Source: GCA-2737665 sp044344795 (GTDB lineage Bacteria; Bacteroidota; Bacteroidia; Palsa-965). Taken from it: a stretch of DNA of 64,000 nucleotides. The DNA lies in contig JBIJCF010000007.1 in the NCBI GenBank assembly GCA_044344795.1, forward strand, positions 1-64,000, given 5' to 3'. Both the position numbers and the translations under genes were made by a program. The notes beneath the pieces were generated by a model that was not told the DNA's origin, searched no databases, and saw nothing but the letters and a program-made list of their open reading frames with translations. Shown here one piece after another: positions 1 through 8,720 of this stretch (its first letter is position 1; each line of letters starts with the position of its first letter).

Positions 1-21
1 GCTTTTATTTTTACTTCCCCC

Positions 22-495
22 ATGCACATCTATAAACTTTTCGAAAACGATACACCGCTTCATGTTGTTTCTCCGTTCAGTTCTAATGAATTAACCACAT
101 TAGGTTTGGACGGCGCAACAGTTCTTGGTCGCATCAAAAACACCGCGCTACCGGTAACACACGACAATATCGAGATCAGTTCCGAATTCATGGTGTTATA
201 TCATCAAGCTGTGCGTGATACAATGTGCAATATTCCGCAAGTAATTGAAGAAGCATCGCAGCAAGAAAACGGATTTGTATTTATTGTAGATGGACGCGCA
301 CCCGAAGGCAAAGACATTCCGAAAGAAGATATTATCGGAATATTTCTCGTCAATGAAAGAAAAACCGATGCCTCGAGATATCGTCCAAATCCTGATTACC
401 GCTGGTTTACAGAGAGAGGCGCTGCACAAATGCCGTACGAAGTAGCCATCGCGCTATTCGAAAAATTTAAAGGATATAAGGGAAAGATTGATTAA
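22..495 (+). CDS. hypothetical protein, 157 aa
   Basis: Complete frame from ATG to TAA near the left edge. I do not recognise the family. There is no signal peptide, membrane segment or obvious catalytic motif; the sequence is mixed charged/hydrophobic and looks like a small soluble cytoplasmic protein. The middle (about residues 84-112) alternates hydrophobic strands with a charged turn, and the C-terminus is basic. It converges on the pyrophosphatase gene with a 4-base gap between stop codons. The start lies 22 bases into the window, so any promoter is mostly outside. It is taken as real because no longer frame lies on the other strand and its composition matches its neighbours. Confidence 0.7.
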   Translation: MHIYKLFENDTPLHVVSPFSSNELTTLGLDGATVLGRIKNTALPVTHDNIEISSEFMVLYHQAVRDTMCNIPQVIEEASQQENGFVFIVDGRAPEGKDIPKEDIIGIFLVNERKTDASRYRPNPDYRWFTERGAAQMPYEVAIALFEKFKGYKGKID

Positions 496-499
496 TCAA

Positions 500-1051
500 T
501 TACTTTTTGCTGTCACCAAAATGTTCCTTGTACATTAGGATGGCGTCATTCACAATCTGCAAAGCTTCTTTACGGCCCAAGAACTCTTCAATTTTCACCG
601 TTTTATTTTCGAGTTTCTTGTAGTCTTCAAAGAAGTTCCGCAACTCAGAAATAAAGTGTGGAGGCAATTCGCTAATATCATTGATGTGATTCACTGCAGG
701 GTCACCCGCAGCGACAGCAATAATTTTATCATCGTCTTCTCCGCTATCCAGCATTTGCATCACCCCAATCACTTTGGCGCTTACGATGCAACGCGGTTCA
801 ATTTCTACTTGCGACAAGACGAGAATATCCAATGGATCGCGATCACCACAATACGTTTGAGGAATAAAACCGTAATTCGCCGGGTAATAAACGGAACTGT
901 ACAGCACGCGATCTAATTTGAGCAGACCACTAGCTTTATCCAATTCGTACTTAGCGCGAGAACCTTTCGATATTTCGATAATTCCATTAACGATTTCCGG
1001 TACTTGAACACCAATATCAACGTGATGCCACGGATGAAAAATTCCATTCAT
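500..1051 (-). CDS. ppa: inorganic pyrophosphatase, family I
   Basis: Soluble cytoplasmic enzyme that hydrolyses diphosphate to two phosphates and so drives biosynthetic reactions. At 183 aa it has the usual length of bacterial family I enzymes. The signature with metal-binding aspartates, GDRDPLDILVL, is at residues 69-79 (D70, D72, D75), preceded by the active-site segments EISKGSRAKYELDK (about 26-39) and DRVLYSSVYYPANYGFIP (47-64). Its start codon overlaps the stop of the upstream desaturase-family gene by 4 bases (ATGA type), so the two are probably translationally coupled, and pruA lies upstream on the same strand. Family assignment is secure. Confidence 0.96.
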   Translation of the reverse strand: MNGIFHPWHHVDIGVQVPEIVNGIIEISKGSRAKYELDKASGLLKLDRVLYSSVYYPANYGFIPQTYCGDRDPLDILVLSQVEIEPRCIVSAKVIGVMQMLDSGEDDDKIIAVAAGDPAVNHINDISELPPHFISELRNFFEDYKKLENKTVKIEEFLGRKEALQIVNDAILMYKEHFGDSKK

Positions 1052-1929
1052 AGTTGCTGCTGTTTAAGTTCCTCACGTAATTGCTTGGATGTTTTTCTGC
1101 TTCCATCGTGACTCCAGCCAGGAGGACCAAAAACGTACATGAACTTGGATTTCATATCAGGAGCGGATTTCACATCTTCCCAAATACTTTTGAATTCATG
1201 AAATATAACCGTGCGTGGATCGTGAGAATGGATATTCTTAGTTAATCCATACACCACCTCTTCTTCCTCTTCCTGAAACGTACCAAATAACTTGTCCCAA
1301 AAAATAAGGAACATGCCCATATTTTTGTCCAAGTACTTCACATTGCTGCCATGATGTACACGATGATGAGACGGTGTAGCCATGATTTTTTCCATGAATC
1401 CCAGTTTCCCGACATATTGTGTGTGAATAAACACACCGTACAATTGTGTGACGGAATACGTGAAGAAAATATCTTCCGGACGGAATCCCATTATAATCAT
1501 CGGAATAAAATAGATGAAACGATAAACCGGTTCAAACACCGATGATCTCAAACCAACCGTCAAATTATATTCCTGAGAAGAATGATGCGTGACATGAACA
1601 GCCCAAAAGATGCGCACGTAATGATCTACAAAATGTATGGTCCAAAAAGTCAGATCTTCTAAAATGAAAATGAGTATCCAATACAACCAAACATTTTCAA
1701 TTTCAAAAAACCGGTGTTGCCAAAGATTAGACAGGACATACAAGGCTACCACACGCATCCCGAGGTCAATAAACAAATTGATGACCATCAGATACATGTT
1801 CTCCCAGAATCCGATTTTACTGTAACGATGATTTCTATGCGCATTGGAAACAATTAATTCCAACGCAATAAAAATCACGAACAACGGCGTACTGATCAAG
1901 AACAGGATGGTTTCATGAAATGCCTGCAT
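1048..1929 (-). CDS. sterol desaturase / fatty acid hydroxylase superfamily membrane protein
   Basis: Integral membrane protein of the di-iron fatty acid hydroxylase superfamily, 293 aa. The histidine clusters expected to bind two irons are visible: HFVDH (HX3H), HVTHH (HX2HH) and HRVHH (HX2HH, inside HHRVHHG), between hydrophobic stretches. Known members oxidise sterols, carotenoids, alkylglycerols or fatty acids; the substrate here cannot be read from sequence. It is followed by ppa with a 4-base overlap and preceded 24 bases upstream by pruA, so the three may be co-transcribed. A second, differently built member of the superfamily lies at 10127-11437. Confidence 0.9.
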   Translation of the reverse strand: MQAFHETILFLISTPLFVIFIALELIVSNAHRNHRYSKIGFWENMYLMVINLFIDLGMRVVALYVLSNLWQHRFFEIENVWLYWILIFILEDLTFWTIHFVDHYVRIFWAVHVTHHSSQEYNLTVGLRSSVFEPVYRFIYFIPMIIMGFRPEDIFFTYSVTQLYGVFIHTQYVGKLGFMEKIMATPSHHRVHHGSNVKYLDKNMGMFLIFWDKLFGTFQEEEEEVVYGLTKNIHSHDPRTVIFHEFKSIWEDVKSAPDMKSKFMYVFGPPGWSHDGSRKTSKQLREELKQQQL

Positions 1930-1953
1930 ACTCTTCTTCTGCCCGTATTTAAA

Positions 1954-3585
1954 TTATTCCGATTTCAAGAATGGATAACGGTAATCTGTTGGAGGAACAA
2001 AAGTTTCTTTGATTGTACGAGGAGAAACCCAGCGCAACAAATTAATCATTGCTCCTGCCTTATCATCCGTTCCCGAGCCTCGCGCACCACCAAACGGCTG
2101 CTGACCTACAACTGCTCCCGTTGGTTTGTCGTTAATATAGAAGTTACCTGCAGCGTTACTCAACATTTTTGTTGCCAACTCAATCGCATAACGATCTTGT
2201 GAAATGATAGAACCTGTCAACGCATAGATGCTTGTTGAATCCACCAATTTCAATGTTGCCTCAAATTGAGCATCATCGTAAACATAAATTGTCAGCACCG
2301 GTCCGAACAACTCTTCACACATGGTAACGTAATTCGGATCATTAACACGTAATACAGTTGGTGCGATAAAATAACCCGATGATTTATCATACGTTGCACC
2401 TGCAACTACTTCTACATTCTTATCCTGCTTCGCTGCATCAATGTATTTAGCCAGCTTATCAAAAGATTTTTCATCGATTACTGCATTGATGAAGTTCCCG
2501 AAATCTTCGGTTGGACCCATTTTAAAAGAAGACAAATCACGCTGTACTCCTGCTTTCACAGCTTCCCACAAACTTGCAGGAATGTAGGCACGTGAAGCAG
2601 CAGAACATTTTTGCCCCTGATATTCAAACGCACCGCGAGTTAATGCAGTTACCACAACATCTGCCTCTGCGGACGGATGCACCATTACAAAATCCTTACC
2701 GCCTGTTTCACCCACAATGCGCGGATAAGAACGATACTTATGAATGTTGTTGCCAATTTTTTGCCAGATATTTTGGAATACTTCCGTTGATCCGGTGAAG
2801 TGAATACCTGCAAAATCAGCGTGATTGAAAATCACATCAGCAGCATCAGGTCCGCTAGGATAAATTAAATTGATAACTCCGGCAGGAACTCCGGCTTTAT
2901 TGAAAATTTCCATCAACACATTCGCTGAATACACTTGCGTGTTACTCGGCTTCCAAACCACCACATTACCCATCATCGCGCAAGACGTAGGAAGATTACC
3001 CGCAATCGCTGTAAAGTTGAACGGCGTTAACGCGTACACAAAACCCTCCAGCGGACGCCATTCCATACGGTTCCAGATTCCCGGAGAAGATTCCGGCTGC
3101 TGCTGATAAATTTCCTGCATGAACTTAACGTTGAAGCGCAGGAAGTCGATGATTTCACAAGCCGAGTCAATTTCCGCCTGGTACGCACTCTTCGACTGAC
3201 CGAGCATCGTTGCTGCATTTAATTTCGCACGATAAGGTCCTGCGATTAATTCAGCGGCTTTTAGAAATATGGAAGCGCGATGTTCCCAACTTAAATTCAC
3301 CCACTTTTCGCGAGCGGCAAGAGCAGCATCAATGGCTTGTTGTACATGCTCTTTAGAACTTTTATGGAAATGACCTAAAGTGTGTTTATGGTCGTGAGGA
3401 GGCGCCAAACGAACTTTATCGTTACTGCGAACCTCATTACCACCGATATACATTGGAATATCTACCTCTACAGAACGCAATTGCTTTAACATCGCCTGCA
3501 ATTCGGCACGTTCCGGACTTCCCGGTGCATAAGATTTTACCGGTTCGTTATGTGGTTTCGGAATATTATAAACTCCTTTAGGCAT
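1954..3585 (-). CDS. pruA: L-glutamate gamma-semialdehyde dehydrogenase (1-pyrroline-5-carboxylate dehydrogenase)
   Basis: Oxidises glutamate-5-semialdehyde (from proline or ornithine) to glutamate with NAD+. The 543 aa length matches the ALDH4A1-type single-domain enzyme rather than the long PutA fusion. The ALDH active site is intact: catalytic Cys327 in GQKCSAASR and general-base Glu293 in VGETGGKDF, with the cofactor-binding segment IHFTGSTEVF at 261-270 and FNFTAIAGNLP near 189. No proline dehydrogenase gene is in the window. The gene begins a minus-strand run with the desaturase-family gene and ppa. Its 5' side faces the terminator of the pyrE/SRPBCC unit, so it is probably transcribed separately from that unit. 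Confidence 0.96.
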   Translation of the reverse strand: MPKGVYNIPKPHNEPVKSYAPGSPERAELQAMLKQLRSVEVDIPMYIGGNEVRSNDKVRLAPPHDHKHTLGHFHKSSKEHVQQAIDAALAAREKWVNLSWEHRASIFLKAAELIAGPYRAKLNAATMLGQSKSAYQAEIDSACEIIDFLRFNVKFMQEIYQQQPESSPGIWNRMEWRPLEGFVYALTPFNFTAIAGNLPTSCAMMGNVVVWKPSNTQVYSANVLMEIFNKAGVPAGVINLIYPSGPDAADVIFNHADFAGIHFTGSTEVFQNIWQKIGNNIHKYRSYPRIVGETGGKDFVMVHPSAEADVVVTALTRGAFEYQGQKCSAASRAYIPASLWEAVKAGVQRDLSSFKMGPTEDFGNFINAVIDEKSFDKLAKYIDAAKQDKNVEVVAGATYDKSSGYFIAPTVLRVNDPNYVTMCEELFGPVLTIYVYDDAQFEATLKLVDSTSIYALTGSIISQDRYAIELATKMLSNAAGNFYINDKPTGAVVGQQPFGGARGSGTDDKAGAMINLLRWVSPRTIKETFVPPTDYRYPFLKSE

Positions 3586-3656
3586 ATTAGTGTGTGTTAA
3601 AATTGAAGCGTAAAGTTACGAAATGTGGAGCGGGATTCGGAGTGACGAATGTCAAC

Positions 3657-3681
3657 AAAAAAGAGATCCTTAGATCTCTTT
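3657..3681 (-). terminator. intrinsic terminator overlapping the SRPBCC stop codon
   Basis: On the minus strand a perfect 9-bp stem (AAAGAGATC / GATCTCTTT) with a 4-nt loop is followed by a short T-run. The ascending arm and loop lie in the last codons and stop of the SRPBCC gene, so the hairpin is partly coding. Confidence 0.75.
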
Positions 3682-4068
3682 CATTTTGTGTGCCAGTAAA
3701 TTGAAGAAGTTACGTAAAGGGCCTTCTACCATAGGTTTTATGAAAATCGGAATTTCGCCTTGAAATATCAATTGCCCGTTGGCTGTTGTAGGACTCGTTG
3801 GTGTCAGCATAACGTCAAGACTGAAGTCGAAGGGCAACTTTCCGCCATTGGAAACTACATGGATATTGGAATACGGATTAGTTGATTCAATTTTCATTCC
3901 TACCTGTGCCATACCGCTGATGGTGAAATTGCAGGTATCTTTTGTAGCAGTCCAATTCGTCACCTGAGATGGCATCAACTTTTCGAAGTTGTTGAAATCA
4001 GTAAGAAATGCGAACAACTCTTCCGCCGATTTTTGTGTGGCTACCACATCACTTTCAATTTTCGTCAT
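3670..4068 (-). CDS. SRPBCC (START/Bet v 1-like) family protein
   Basis: Small 132-aa soluble protein with the pattern of the polyketide cyclase/START superfamily: an N-terminal strand then a helix (EELFAFLTDFNNFEKLMP, about 16-33), then alternating amphipathic strands and a C-terminal helix ending LLAHKMKEI. Such proteins bind a hydrophobic ligand in a helix-grip cavity; the ligand is not predictable. It lies 12 bases downstream of pyrE and is probably co-transcribed with it. Its last codons form part of a terminator hairpin. Confidence 0.8.
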   Translation of the reverse strand: MTKIESDVVATQKSAEELFAFLTDFNNFEKLMPSQVTNWTATKDTCNFTISGMAQVGMKIESTNPYSNIHVVSNGGKLPFDFSLDVMLTPTSPTTANGQLIFQGEIPIFIKPMVEGPLRNFFNLLAHKMKEI

Positions 4069-4080
4069 AATGTTATGTCC

Positions 4081-4722
4081 TTAAACTCCCCATTCATCTG
4101 GCTGCTTGCGCCATTGTTCCAGAGTTGCAATATCGTTTTCGGTGATGTAATTTTCTCTTAACGCCTGATCAATCATTGATGGATAATCACATAATGTGAT
4201 CAGCGGCACTTCTGATTTTTTGAAATTTTCGTTGGCTGTTGCGAATCCGTAGGTAAAAATTGCAGCCATACCTTTCACCACACAACCCGCTTCACGCAAA
4301 GCTTCTACGGCTTTCAAACTGCTGCCGCCCGTCGAAATCAGATCTTCAATCACAACAACAGATTTTCCGGATTCAATTTCACCTTCAATTAAATTTCCCA
4401 AACCGTGTTTTTTAGGTTCAGGACGAACATAAACGAAAGGAAGCCCCATTTCTTCGGCCACCAATACGCCTTGTGCGATTGCTCCTGTTGCTACACCTGC
4501 TATATAATCAGGTTTTGGAAAAGAGCGATTAATCGCATTCACAAACTCCTGACGGATGTACGTACGAATACGCGGATGTGACAAGGTTTTGCGGTTGTCG
4601 CAATAAATCGGCGACTTCCATCCGGAAGCCCAAGTAAACGGATTTTGGGGTTGTAACTTGACCGCTTTGATCTTTAGCAGAAATTCTGCTACTTTGGACG
4701 CGGTATCAGCGTTGGTAATCAT
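4081..4722 (-). CDS. pyrE: orotate phosphoribosyltransferase
   Basis: Transfers orotate onto PRPP to give orotidine 5'-phosphate in pyrimidine synthesis. The PRPP-binding signature VVVIEDLISTGGSSL is clear, as are the SPIYCDNR segment and the flexible-loop region RPEPKKHGLGN. The frame stays open upstream to 4827, but I start at the internal ATG at 4722, giving 213 aa, the normal family length; the longer form would overlap the divergent Nudix gene by about 95 bases and add unfamiliar sequence. A box TACATTTG lies only 6 bases upstream of this ATG, which also supports the short form and suggests a nearly leaderless mRNA. Confidence 0.93.
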   Translation of the reverse strand: MITNADTASKVAEFLLKIKAVKLQPQNPFTWASGWKSPIYCDNRKTLSHPRIRTYIRQEFVNAINRSFPKPDYIAGVATGAIAQGVLVAEEMGLPFVYVRPEPKKHGLGNLIEGEIESGKSVVVIEDLISTGGSSLKAVEALREAGCVVKGMAAIFTYGFATANENFKKSEVPLITLCDYPSMIDQALRENYITENDIATLEQWRKQPDEWGV

Positions 4723-4728
4723 AGGCCG

Positions 4729-4736
4729 CAAATGTA
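4729..4736 (-). promoter_or_regulatory. -7 box TACATTTG of pyrE
   Basis: Exact match to the Bacteroidota -7 consensus TAnnTTTG, ending 6 bases before the chosen pyrE ATG. No TTTG at the right distance is seen for the -33 box. It overlaps the start of the divergent Nudix gene. Confidence 0.5.
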
Positions 4737-5331
4737 CATAGTTTTCATCAACAACCGACCCGTTTATCTTGTTAACGATAGTTATCGTGAGGCCTTTAAG
4801 CGCAACACGATTTGGATGCGGTACCACGAGGGTTTGATGCGCCTGTTACTGCAGATTACGCACTTTGAAAATCATTTTTTCAGTGAAGCCTACATCGTTG
4901 GAGATCCGGAACTGATGATGCAGGAAATTCGCGATACAGCCAAAGAAATTCACGCGGCAGGCGGACTGGTGCGCAATGAATCGGGCGAATTACTGATGAT
5001 TTTGCGTAACGGCAAATGGGATTTGCCCAAGGGTAAAATCGATAAAGGTGAATCTATTGAACAAGCAGCTGTGCGCGAAGTGCAGGAAGAATGTGGTTTG
5101 TTGCAAATACAGTTGTTGCAGCCTGCAGGTACTACCTATCACACTTATGCTGATAAAGAGCAGTTGTTTTTAAAAACAACACATTGGTTCACGATGTCTG
5201 CAAGTAATTCTGAAAAACTTGTTCCACAGACGACCGAAGGCATTGAACAAGTAAAATGGAAGAATGAATCACAGGTTAATGCAGCGCTGGAGAATTCATT
5301 TGCTTCAGTAGTTTCCTTACTAAGCCGATAG
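4732..5331 (+). CDS. Nudix hydrolase
   Basis: The Nudix box GX5EX7REUXEEXGU is intact at about residues 101-123 (GKIDKGESIEQ, then REVQEECGLL), so the protein should hydrolyse a nucleoside diphosphate linked to another moiety, with Mg2+ held by the REXXEE glutamates. At 199 aa it carries an extra N-terminal domain of about 70 residues, as in several Bacteroidota Nudix proteins; substrate unknown. It is divergent from pyrE with only 9 bases between start codons. Its stop and the stop of the following minus-strand gene are adjacent. Confidence 0.9.
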   Translation: MYIVFINNRPVYLVNDSYREAFKRNTIWMRYHEGLMRLLLQITHFENHFFSEAYIVGDPELMMQEIRDTAKEIHAAGGLVRNESGELLMILRNGKWDLPKGKIDKGESIEQAAVREVQEECGLLQIQLLQPAGTTYHTYADKEQLFLKTTHWFTMSASNSEKLVPQTTEGIEQVKWKNESQVNAALENSFASVVSLLSR

Positions 5332-5332
5332 C

Positions 5333-6748
5333 TTACTTATCTTCTATCCGAATTAAAGGCGGGGCTTTAGGATTATTAATCCGATATAATACGTATTCCA
5401 GATCTCCGGAAGGATTGTCCACAGGTGCCGCATAAAATTTCCCCTCCGGATCAATGATATATCCTACCGGATAAGCAAATAAGTTATAATCCTCTTTCGT
5501 TTTCTCGCGGAATTCATAATGGTAATGCGCCCAATTGTACTTCGGATTTTCTTTTAAATATTTCTGCCACGCAGCAGTATCACTATCCATCGAAATACTC
5601 ACAAAAACTATTTTCTTCCCATACTTTTTGTGTAACGCTTCCATGTATTTCATTTCACGAACCGCATTCGCATTCTTTACTTGATAGAAATACAAATACA
5701 CATACTTCCCTTTGTATTGCTCCAACAATTCTACACGTTCTCCTTTCTTATTGACCATATTCAACGCATAAGCCGATTGCCCGATCTGAATCTTACTAAA
5801 TAGCGTTACAATATTTCGTGCAATACGACGGTGTTCCGAAATTTTACTGCGAATGGAAGTTTGTTGCGCAACGGCAATGATGTTACGATTACTATATGCG
5901 GGATTGTTATACAGCTCCATTAATCCTTTCAGTAAAACCAATTCACGCAAGGTGTCGTTCTTCAACCATGGAATACGTTTCGTACAACTTAACAACGAAT
6001 CGTAATTCGCAATACCGTTAATTACTGCAGGAACACATTGTCCTTCTTTGCGCATCGACCATTTGTAGATATAATCTTCAAAGAAGGTATTGATGAAATT
6101 CATGTACTCATTATTACGATACCGAATGGGCTGATTCTTGATATATCGTGCACCGATTTTCACTTCACTCTGAAACGTAGCATTTTCCATAGTTGCCAAA
6201 CCATAATCCATCCAGGCGTGAAAAAACGGTTTCTTCACGAACGCATAGTGCTTGTTTATAGCGGTATGGAAAGAATCGAGCTTAGCGGCAGAAACTCCTG
6301 CAACAAAATATTGGTAGTTTTTCTTCCAGAATTCGGCAAACTTAGAGTTGTAATCCGAGGCCAAAAAATTCATATCGGTAGAATCGGTCGTAAAAATATC
6401 CAGCGGCACTTCATACACCACGTCGGGATTTAGCTGTCGCAAAGAATCACGTTGTGGAAAATCAGCAGCTATTTTACGTTGCGGTTCAGCATAAAAGAAG
6501 CCGGTTAAATTACCGATGCGCAAATACACGTATTCAATTTCCTGAACTTCGAAGGTCACAGAAAATTTACCGGAATCCCCAACCAATGCTTCACCTAAAG
6601 TCAACTCTGTTTTCGTGATGTAATCATCAAACATACAAACACGAACCGCCGTCCCCTGAGGATATGGAGCATAGCCGGAAACCGTTGCCGTTCCTGCATA
6701 AACTGCTTGAACAGCAGCAATCAAAAATGCTATTAGGATTCCTCTCAT
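5333..6748 (-). CDS. exported thioredoxin-like (TlpA/AhpC-TSA-type) protein lacking CXXC
   Basis: A 471-aa protein with an N-terminal signal peptide (hydrophobic stretch to about residue 18, then AGTATV). The N-terminal half is a DUF4369-like/beta-rich region typical of Bacteroidota thiol-disulfide proteins. The C-terminal 150 residues follow the thioredoxin pattern (GKYVYLYFYQ..., KIVFVSISMD, YPVGYIIDPEGK with the cis-Pro region). Where TlpA proteins have WCXXC, this one reads YQVKNANAV, with no cysteine, so redox catalysis is unlikely. It is last in a probable run DUF3822-rsmD-coaD-this gene, 29 bases after coaD. Confidence 0.8.
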   Translation of the reverse strand: MRGILIAFLIAAVQAVYAGTATVSGYAPYPQGTAVRVCMFDDYITKTELTLGEALVGDSGKFSVTFEVQEIEYVYLRIGNLTGFFYAEPQRKIAADFPQRDSLRQLNPDVVYEVPLDIFTTDSTDMNFLASDYNSKFAEFWKKNYQYFVAGVSAAKLDSFHTAINKHYAFVKKPFFHAWMDYGLATMENATFQSEVKIGARYIKNQPIRYRNNEYMNFINTFFEDYIYKWSMRKEGQCVPAVINGIANYDSLLSCTKRIPWLKNDTLRELVLLKGLMELYNNPAYSNRNIIAVAQQTSIRSKISEHRRIARNIVTLFSKIQIGQSAYALNMVNKKGERVELLEQYKGKYVYLYFYQVKNANAVREMKYMEALHKKYGKKIVFVSISMDSDTAAWQKYLKENPKYNWAHYHYEFREKTKEDYNLFAYPVGYIIDPEGKFYAAPVDNPSGDLEYVLYRINNPKAPPLIRIEDK

Positions 6749-6777
6749 ACTTTGGTATTACAAACGTTGTGCCCGAA

Positions 6778-7242
6778 TTACGGTTTTAAATCTACCGATG
6801 CCGGCACAAAAGGAGAAGCGTCTCCACCGTTTCTAACTATATCACGAATAATTGTGGAATTTATTGCAGACAATTCCGGTGTAGGCAAAATAAATAGTGT
6901 TTCTATCTCCGGTGCCAACGCTTTGTTCATTTGTGCGATAGCCTTTTCAAATTCTAAATCGGCGGTAGTGCGCAACCCGCGAACAATAAAACGTGCGTTA
7001 TGCTTACGACAAAAATCGATGGTGAGTCCTTGAAAGTTCATCACTTTCACTTTAGTCTCTCCAGCGAAAGTATCGCGTATCCATTGTTCTCGTTTTTCAA
7101 GCGAGAAGTAATAATTCTTGTGCGAATTCACGCCGATGGCCACAATGATTTCATCAAACAACGGCAAAACACGCTGAACAATAGACTCGTGTCCTTTTGT
7201 GAAAGGATCAAACGATCCCGGGAAAACGGCGATTTGGCTCAT
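6778..7242 (-). CDS. coaD: pantetheine-phosphate adenylyltransferase
   Basis: Penultimate step of coenzyme A synthesis: ATP + 4'-phosphopantetheine to dephospho-CoA. The nucleotidyltransferase motif GSFDPFTKGH is at residues 9-18 and the C-terminal ATP-binding motif reads NSTIIRD (ISSTxxR in relatives). RGLRTTADLEFE, for substrate binding, is present. The 154-aa length is normal. It lies 31 bases downstream of rsmD; an rsmD-coaD pairing is also common in other bacteria. Confidence 0.96.
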   Translation of the reverse strand: MSQIAVFPGSFDPFTKGHESIVQRVLPLFDEIIVAIGVNSHKNYYFSLEKREQWIRDTFAGETKVKVMNFQGLTIDFCRKHNARFIVRGLRTTADLEFEKAIAQMNKALAPEIETLFILPTPELSAINSTIIRDIVRNGGDASPFVPASVDLKP

Positions 7243-7273
7243 AGGGTGAAGTTAAGGAATAAAGCGTGCAGTA

Positions 7274-7807
7274 CTAGCGAAAGAACGAGAAATTGACCTT
7301 GCCGTAACGACGTGTTTCTACCAAATGCGAAACATCTTGAAACTTCATTCGTTCTTCGTGTTCAATAATGAGCAATCCTCCGGGCTGCAACAATTCGTGT
7401 TTAAAAATTAATCCCGGCAATTGTGCTGTTTCTTTCAAATCATAAGGCGGATCGCAAAAGATGAACGACCATTTACGTTTTGCTTTTCGGATAAAATCGA
7501 ACGCATCCTGTTTTATAACACGAACCTGATTAAATTCCAGCTGCTTGACAGTTTGTTGAATAAAGCTACAACATTTAAAATTTACTTCTACACAAGTAAT
7601 ATCTTCACATCCGCGAGAAGCCATTTCGAAAGTGATGTTCCCAATGCCTACGAATAAATCGAGAAACGTTTGTTGTTCAAAGTCCATGTAATGTGACATG
7701 GAATTGAATAAACCTTCTTTCGCAAAATCAGTTGTTGGTCGCACGGGCAAATCTTTCGGAGCCTGTAGCCTTCTTCCTTTGTGTGAACCGCTGATAATTC
7801 GGATCAT
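7274..7807 (-). CDS. rsmD: 16S rRNA (guanine(966)-N(2))-methyltransferase
   Basis: SAM-dependent methyltransferase that modifies G966 of 16S rRNA in the small subunit. The N-terminal signature MIRIISGSHKGRRL is followed by PTTDFAKEGLFN, the SAM-binding motif DLFVGIGN (50-57) and the catalytic DPPYD (119-123). At 177 aa it has the family length. Its start codon overlaps the end of the upstream DUF3822 gene by 4 bases. Confidence 0.95.
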   Translation of the reverse strand: MIRIISGSHKGRRLQAPKDLPVRPTTDFAKEGLFNSMSHYMDFEQQTFLDLFVGIGNITFEMASRGCEDITCVEVNFKCCSFIQQTVKQLEFNQVRVIKQDAFDFIRKAKRKWSFIFCDPPYDLKETAQLPGLIFKHELLQPGGLLIIEHEERMKFQDVSHLVETRRYGKVNFSFFR

Positions 7808-8673
7808 GAGAAATAATGCAAAGAAAATAATCCGAAAAATTGATGTGAGGGAATAACATCAAACGAAGCAGGAAATACACCCTGTTCAGGACGCGACAAC
7901 CACTTCACATGACGTACGTATTTTTTTGTAAGTAACACGGCTGCCGCGTCGGGTTCGATTTCACCTAACAAATTCAACTGCACCTGATCCGCCGTTATCT
8001 TCAACTGTTCACAAGCGTACAACAAGTAATACACAAAATCTTCAGCAGTGTGAAAACGAAACGTATTGCACAACAACAGGCGATTGCCTTCAGCAATTAT
8101 CACATCCAACTGATATTCGTGAACGTGTGCATATACCTGTTTATCCGTGTTGCTTTTATTGAGAGTCAGCACCTGATCTAATAACGGAGACAAGGAATGA
8201 CGGATTCGAATATCGTGAGCAAGATTTCGTAAAACACTATCCAATTTATTTGGAATGGCGTATACATTACGAGCATCCATCATGCGAAGCGTGTCTGTAC
8301 GCAAAGTGTCGTCGTCGCTTACTTCATGATTAAAGGCCAAGTATTCCCGTTGCTTAGAACTATCATACAATGCAGCCGGAATGAAAGTAAACTTTTCGGT
8401 AAACAGGGAAACATCTACACGTTTGAATTTGGAATTGAGCCAATCATGCTGTTCCGTCAAGCGTTGTATTTGCTCCACAAATAGTCGTTCTGTAACCGCT
8501 TTCGGAAAATGATACGACTCGAAAGCCACAAACTCATTGCTGATATTATCCAGCACCGCAATATCAAAGCGTTGAATACCGCTTTGCATCACGAGACAAA
8601 AGCGTTCACTTTCTTCTGCGTGAAATGCAGTTTCACGAATGTTTATAATCGGTTGAATAGTTTGTACCGGCAT
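7804..8673 (-). CDS. DUF3822 family protein
   Basis: Bacteroidota-specific protein of unknown function. The pattern of short strands (ERFCLVMQSGIQRFDIAVLD, then AHVHEYQLDVIIAEGNRLL) recalls the ASKHA fold proposed for DUF3822, and a place directly upstream of rsmD is typical of the family. The open frame begins at 8769, but I start at ATG 8673 (289 aa): the upstream 32 codons overlap the divergent helicase gene, and a box TAGATTTG lies 6 bases before this ATG. It overlaps rsmD by 4 bases. Confidence 0.82.
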   Translation of the reverse strand: MPVQTIQPIINIRETAFHAEESERFCLVMQSGIQRFDIAVLDNISNEFVAFESYHFPKAVTERLFVEQIQRLTEQHDWLNSKFKRVDVSLFTEKFTFIPAALYDSSKQREYLAFNHEVSDDDTLRTDTLRMMDARNVYAIPNKLDSVLRNLAHDIRIRHSLSPLLDQVLTLNKSNTDKQVYAHVHEYQLDVIIAEGNRLLLCNTFRFHTAEDFVYYLLYACEQLKITADQVQLNLLGEIEPDAAAVLLTKKYVRHVKWLSRPEQGVFPASFDVIPSHQFFGLFSLHYFS

Positions 8674-8679
8674 GAAGTA

Positions 8680-8687
8680 CAAATCTA
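8680..8687 (-). promoter_or_regulatory. -7 box TAGATTTG of the DUF3822-rsmD-coaD unit
   Basis: Exact TAnnTTTG match, 6 bases upstream of the chosen DUF3822 ATG; implies a transcript start at or near the start codon. No convincing -33 TTTG. Confidence 0.5.
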
Positions 8688-8708
8688 AGGATTCATTCGC
8701 GTGAGGAG

Positions 8709-8716
8709 TATCTTTG
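8709..8716 (+). promoter_or_regulatory. -7 box TATCTTTG of the RecD-like helicase
   Basis: Exact TAnnTTTG match, only 4 bases before the GTG start at 8721; nearly leaderless arrangement. No clear -33 element. Confidence 0.5.
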
Positions 8717-8720
8717 TTTC

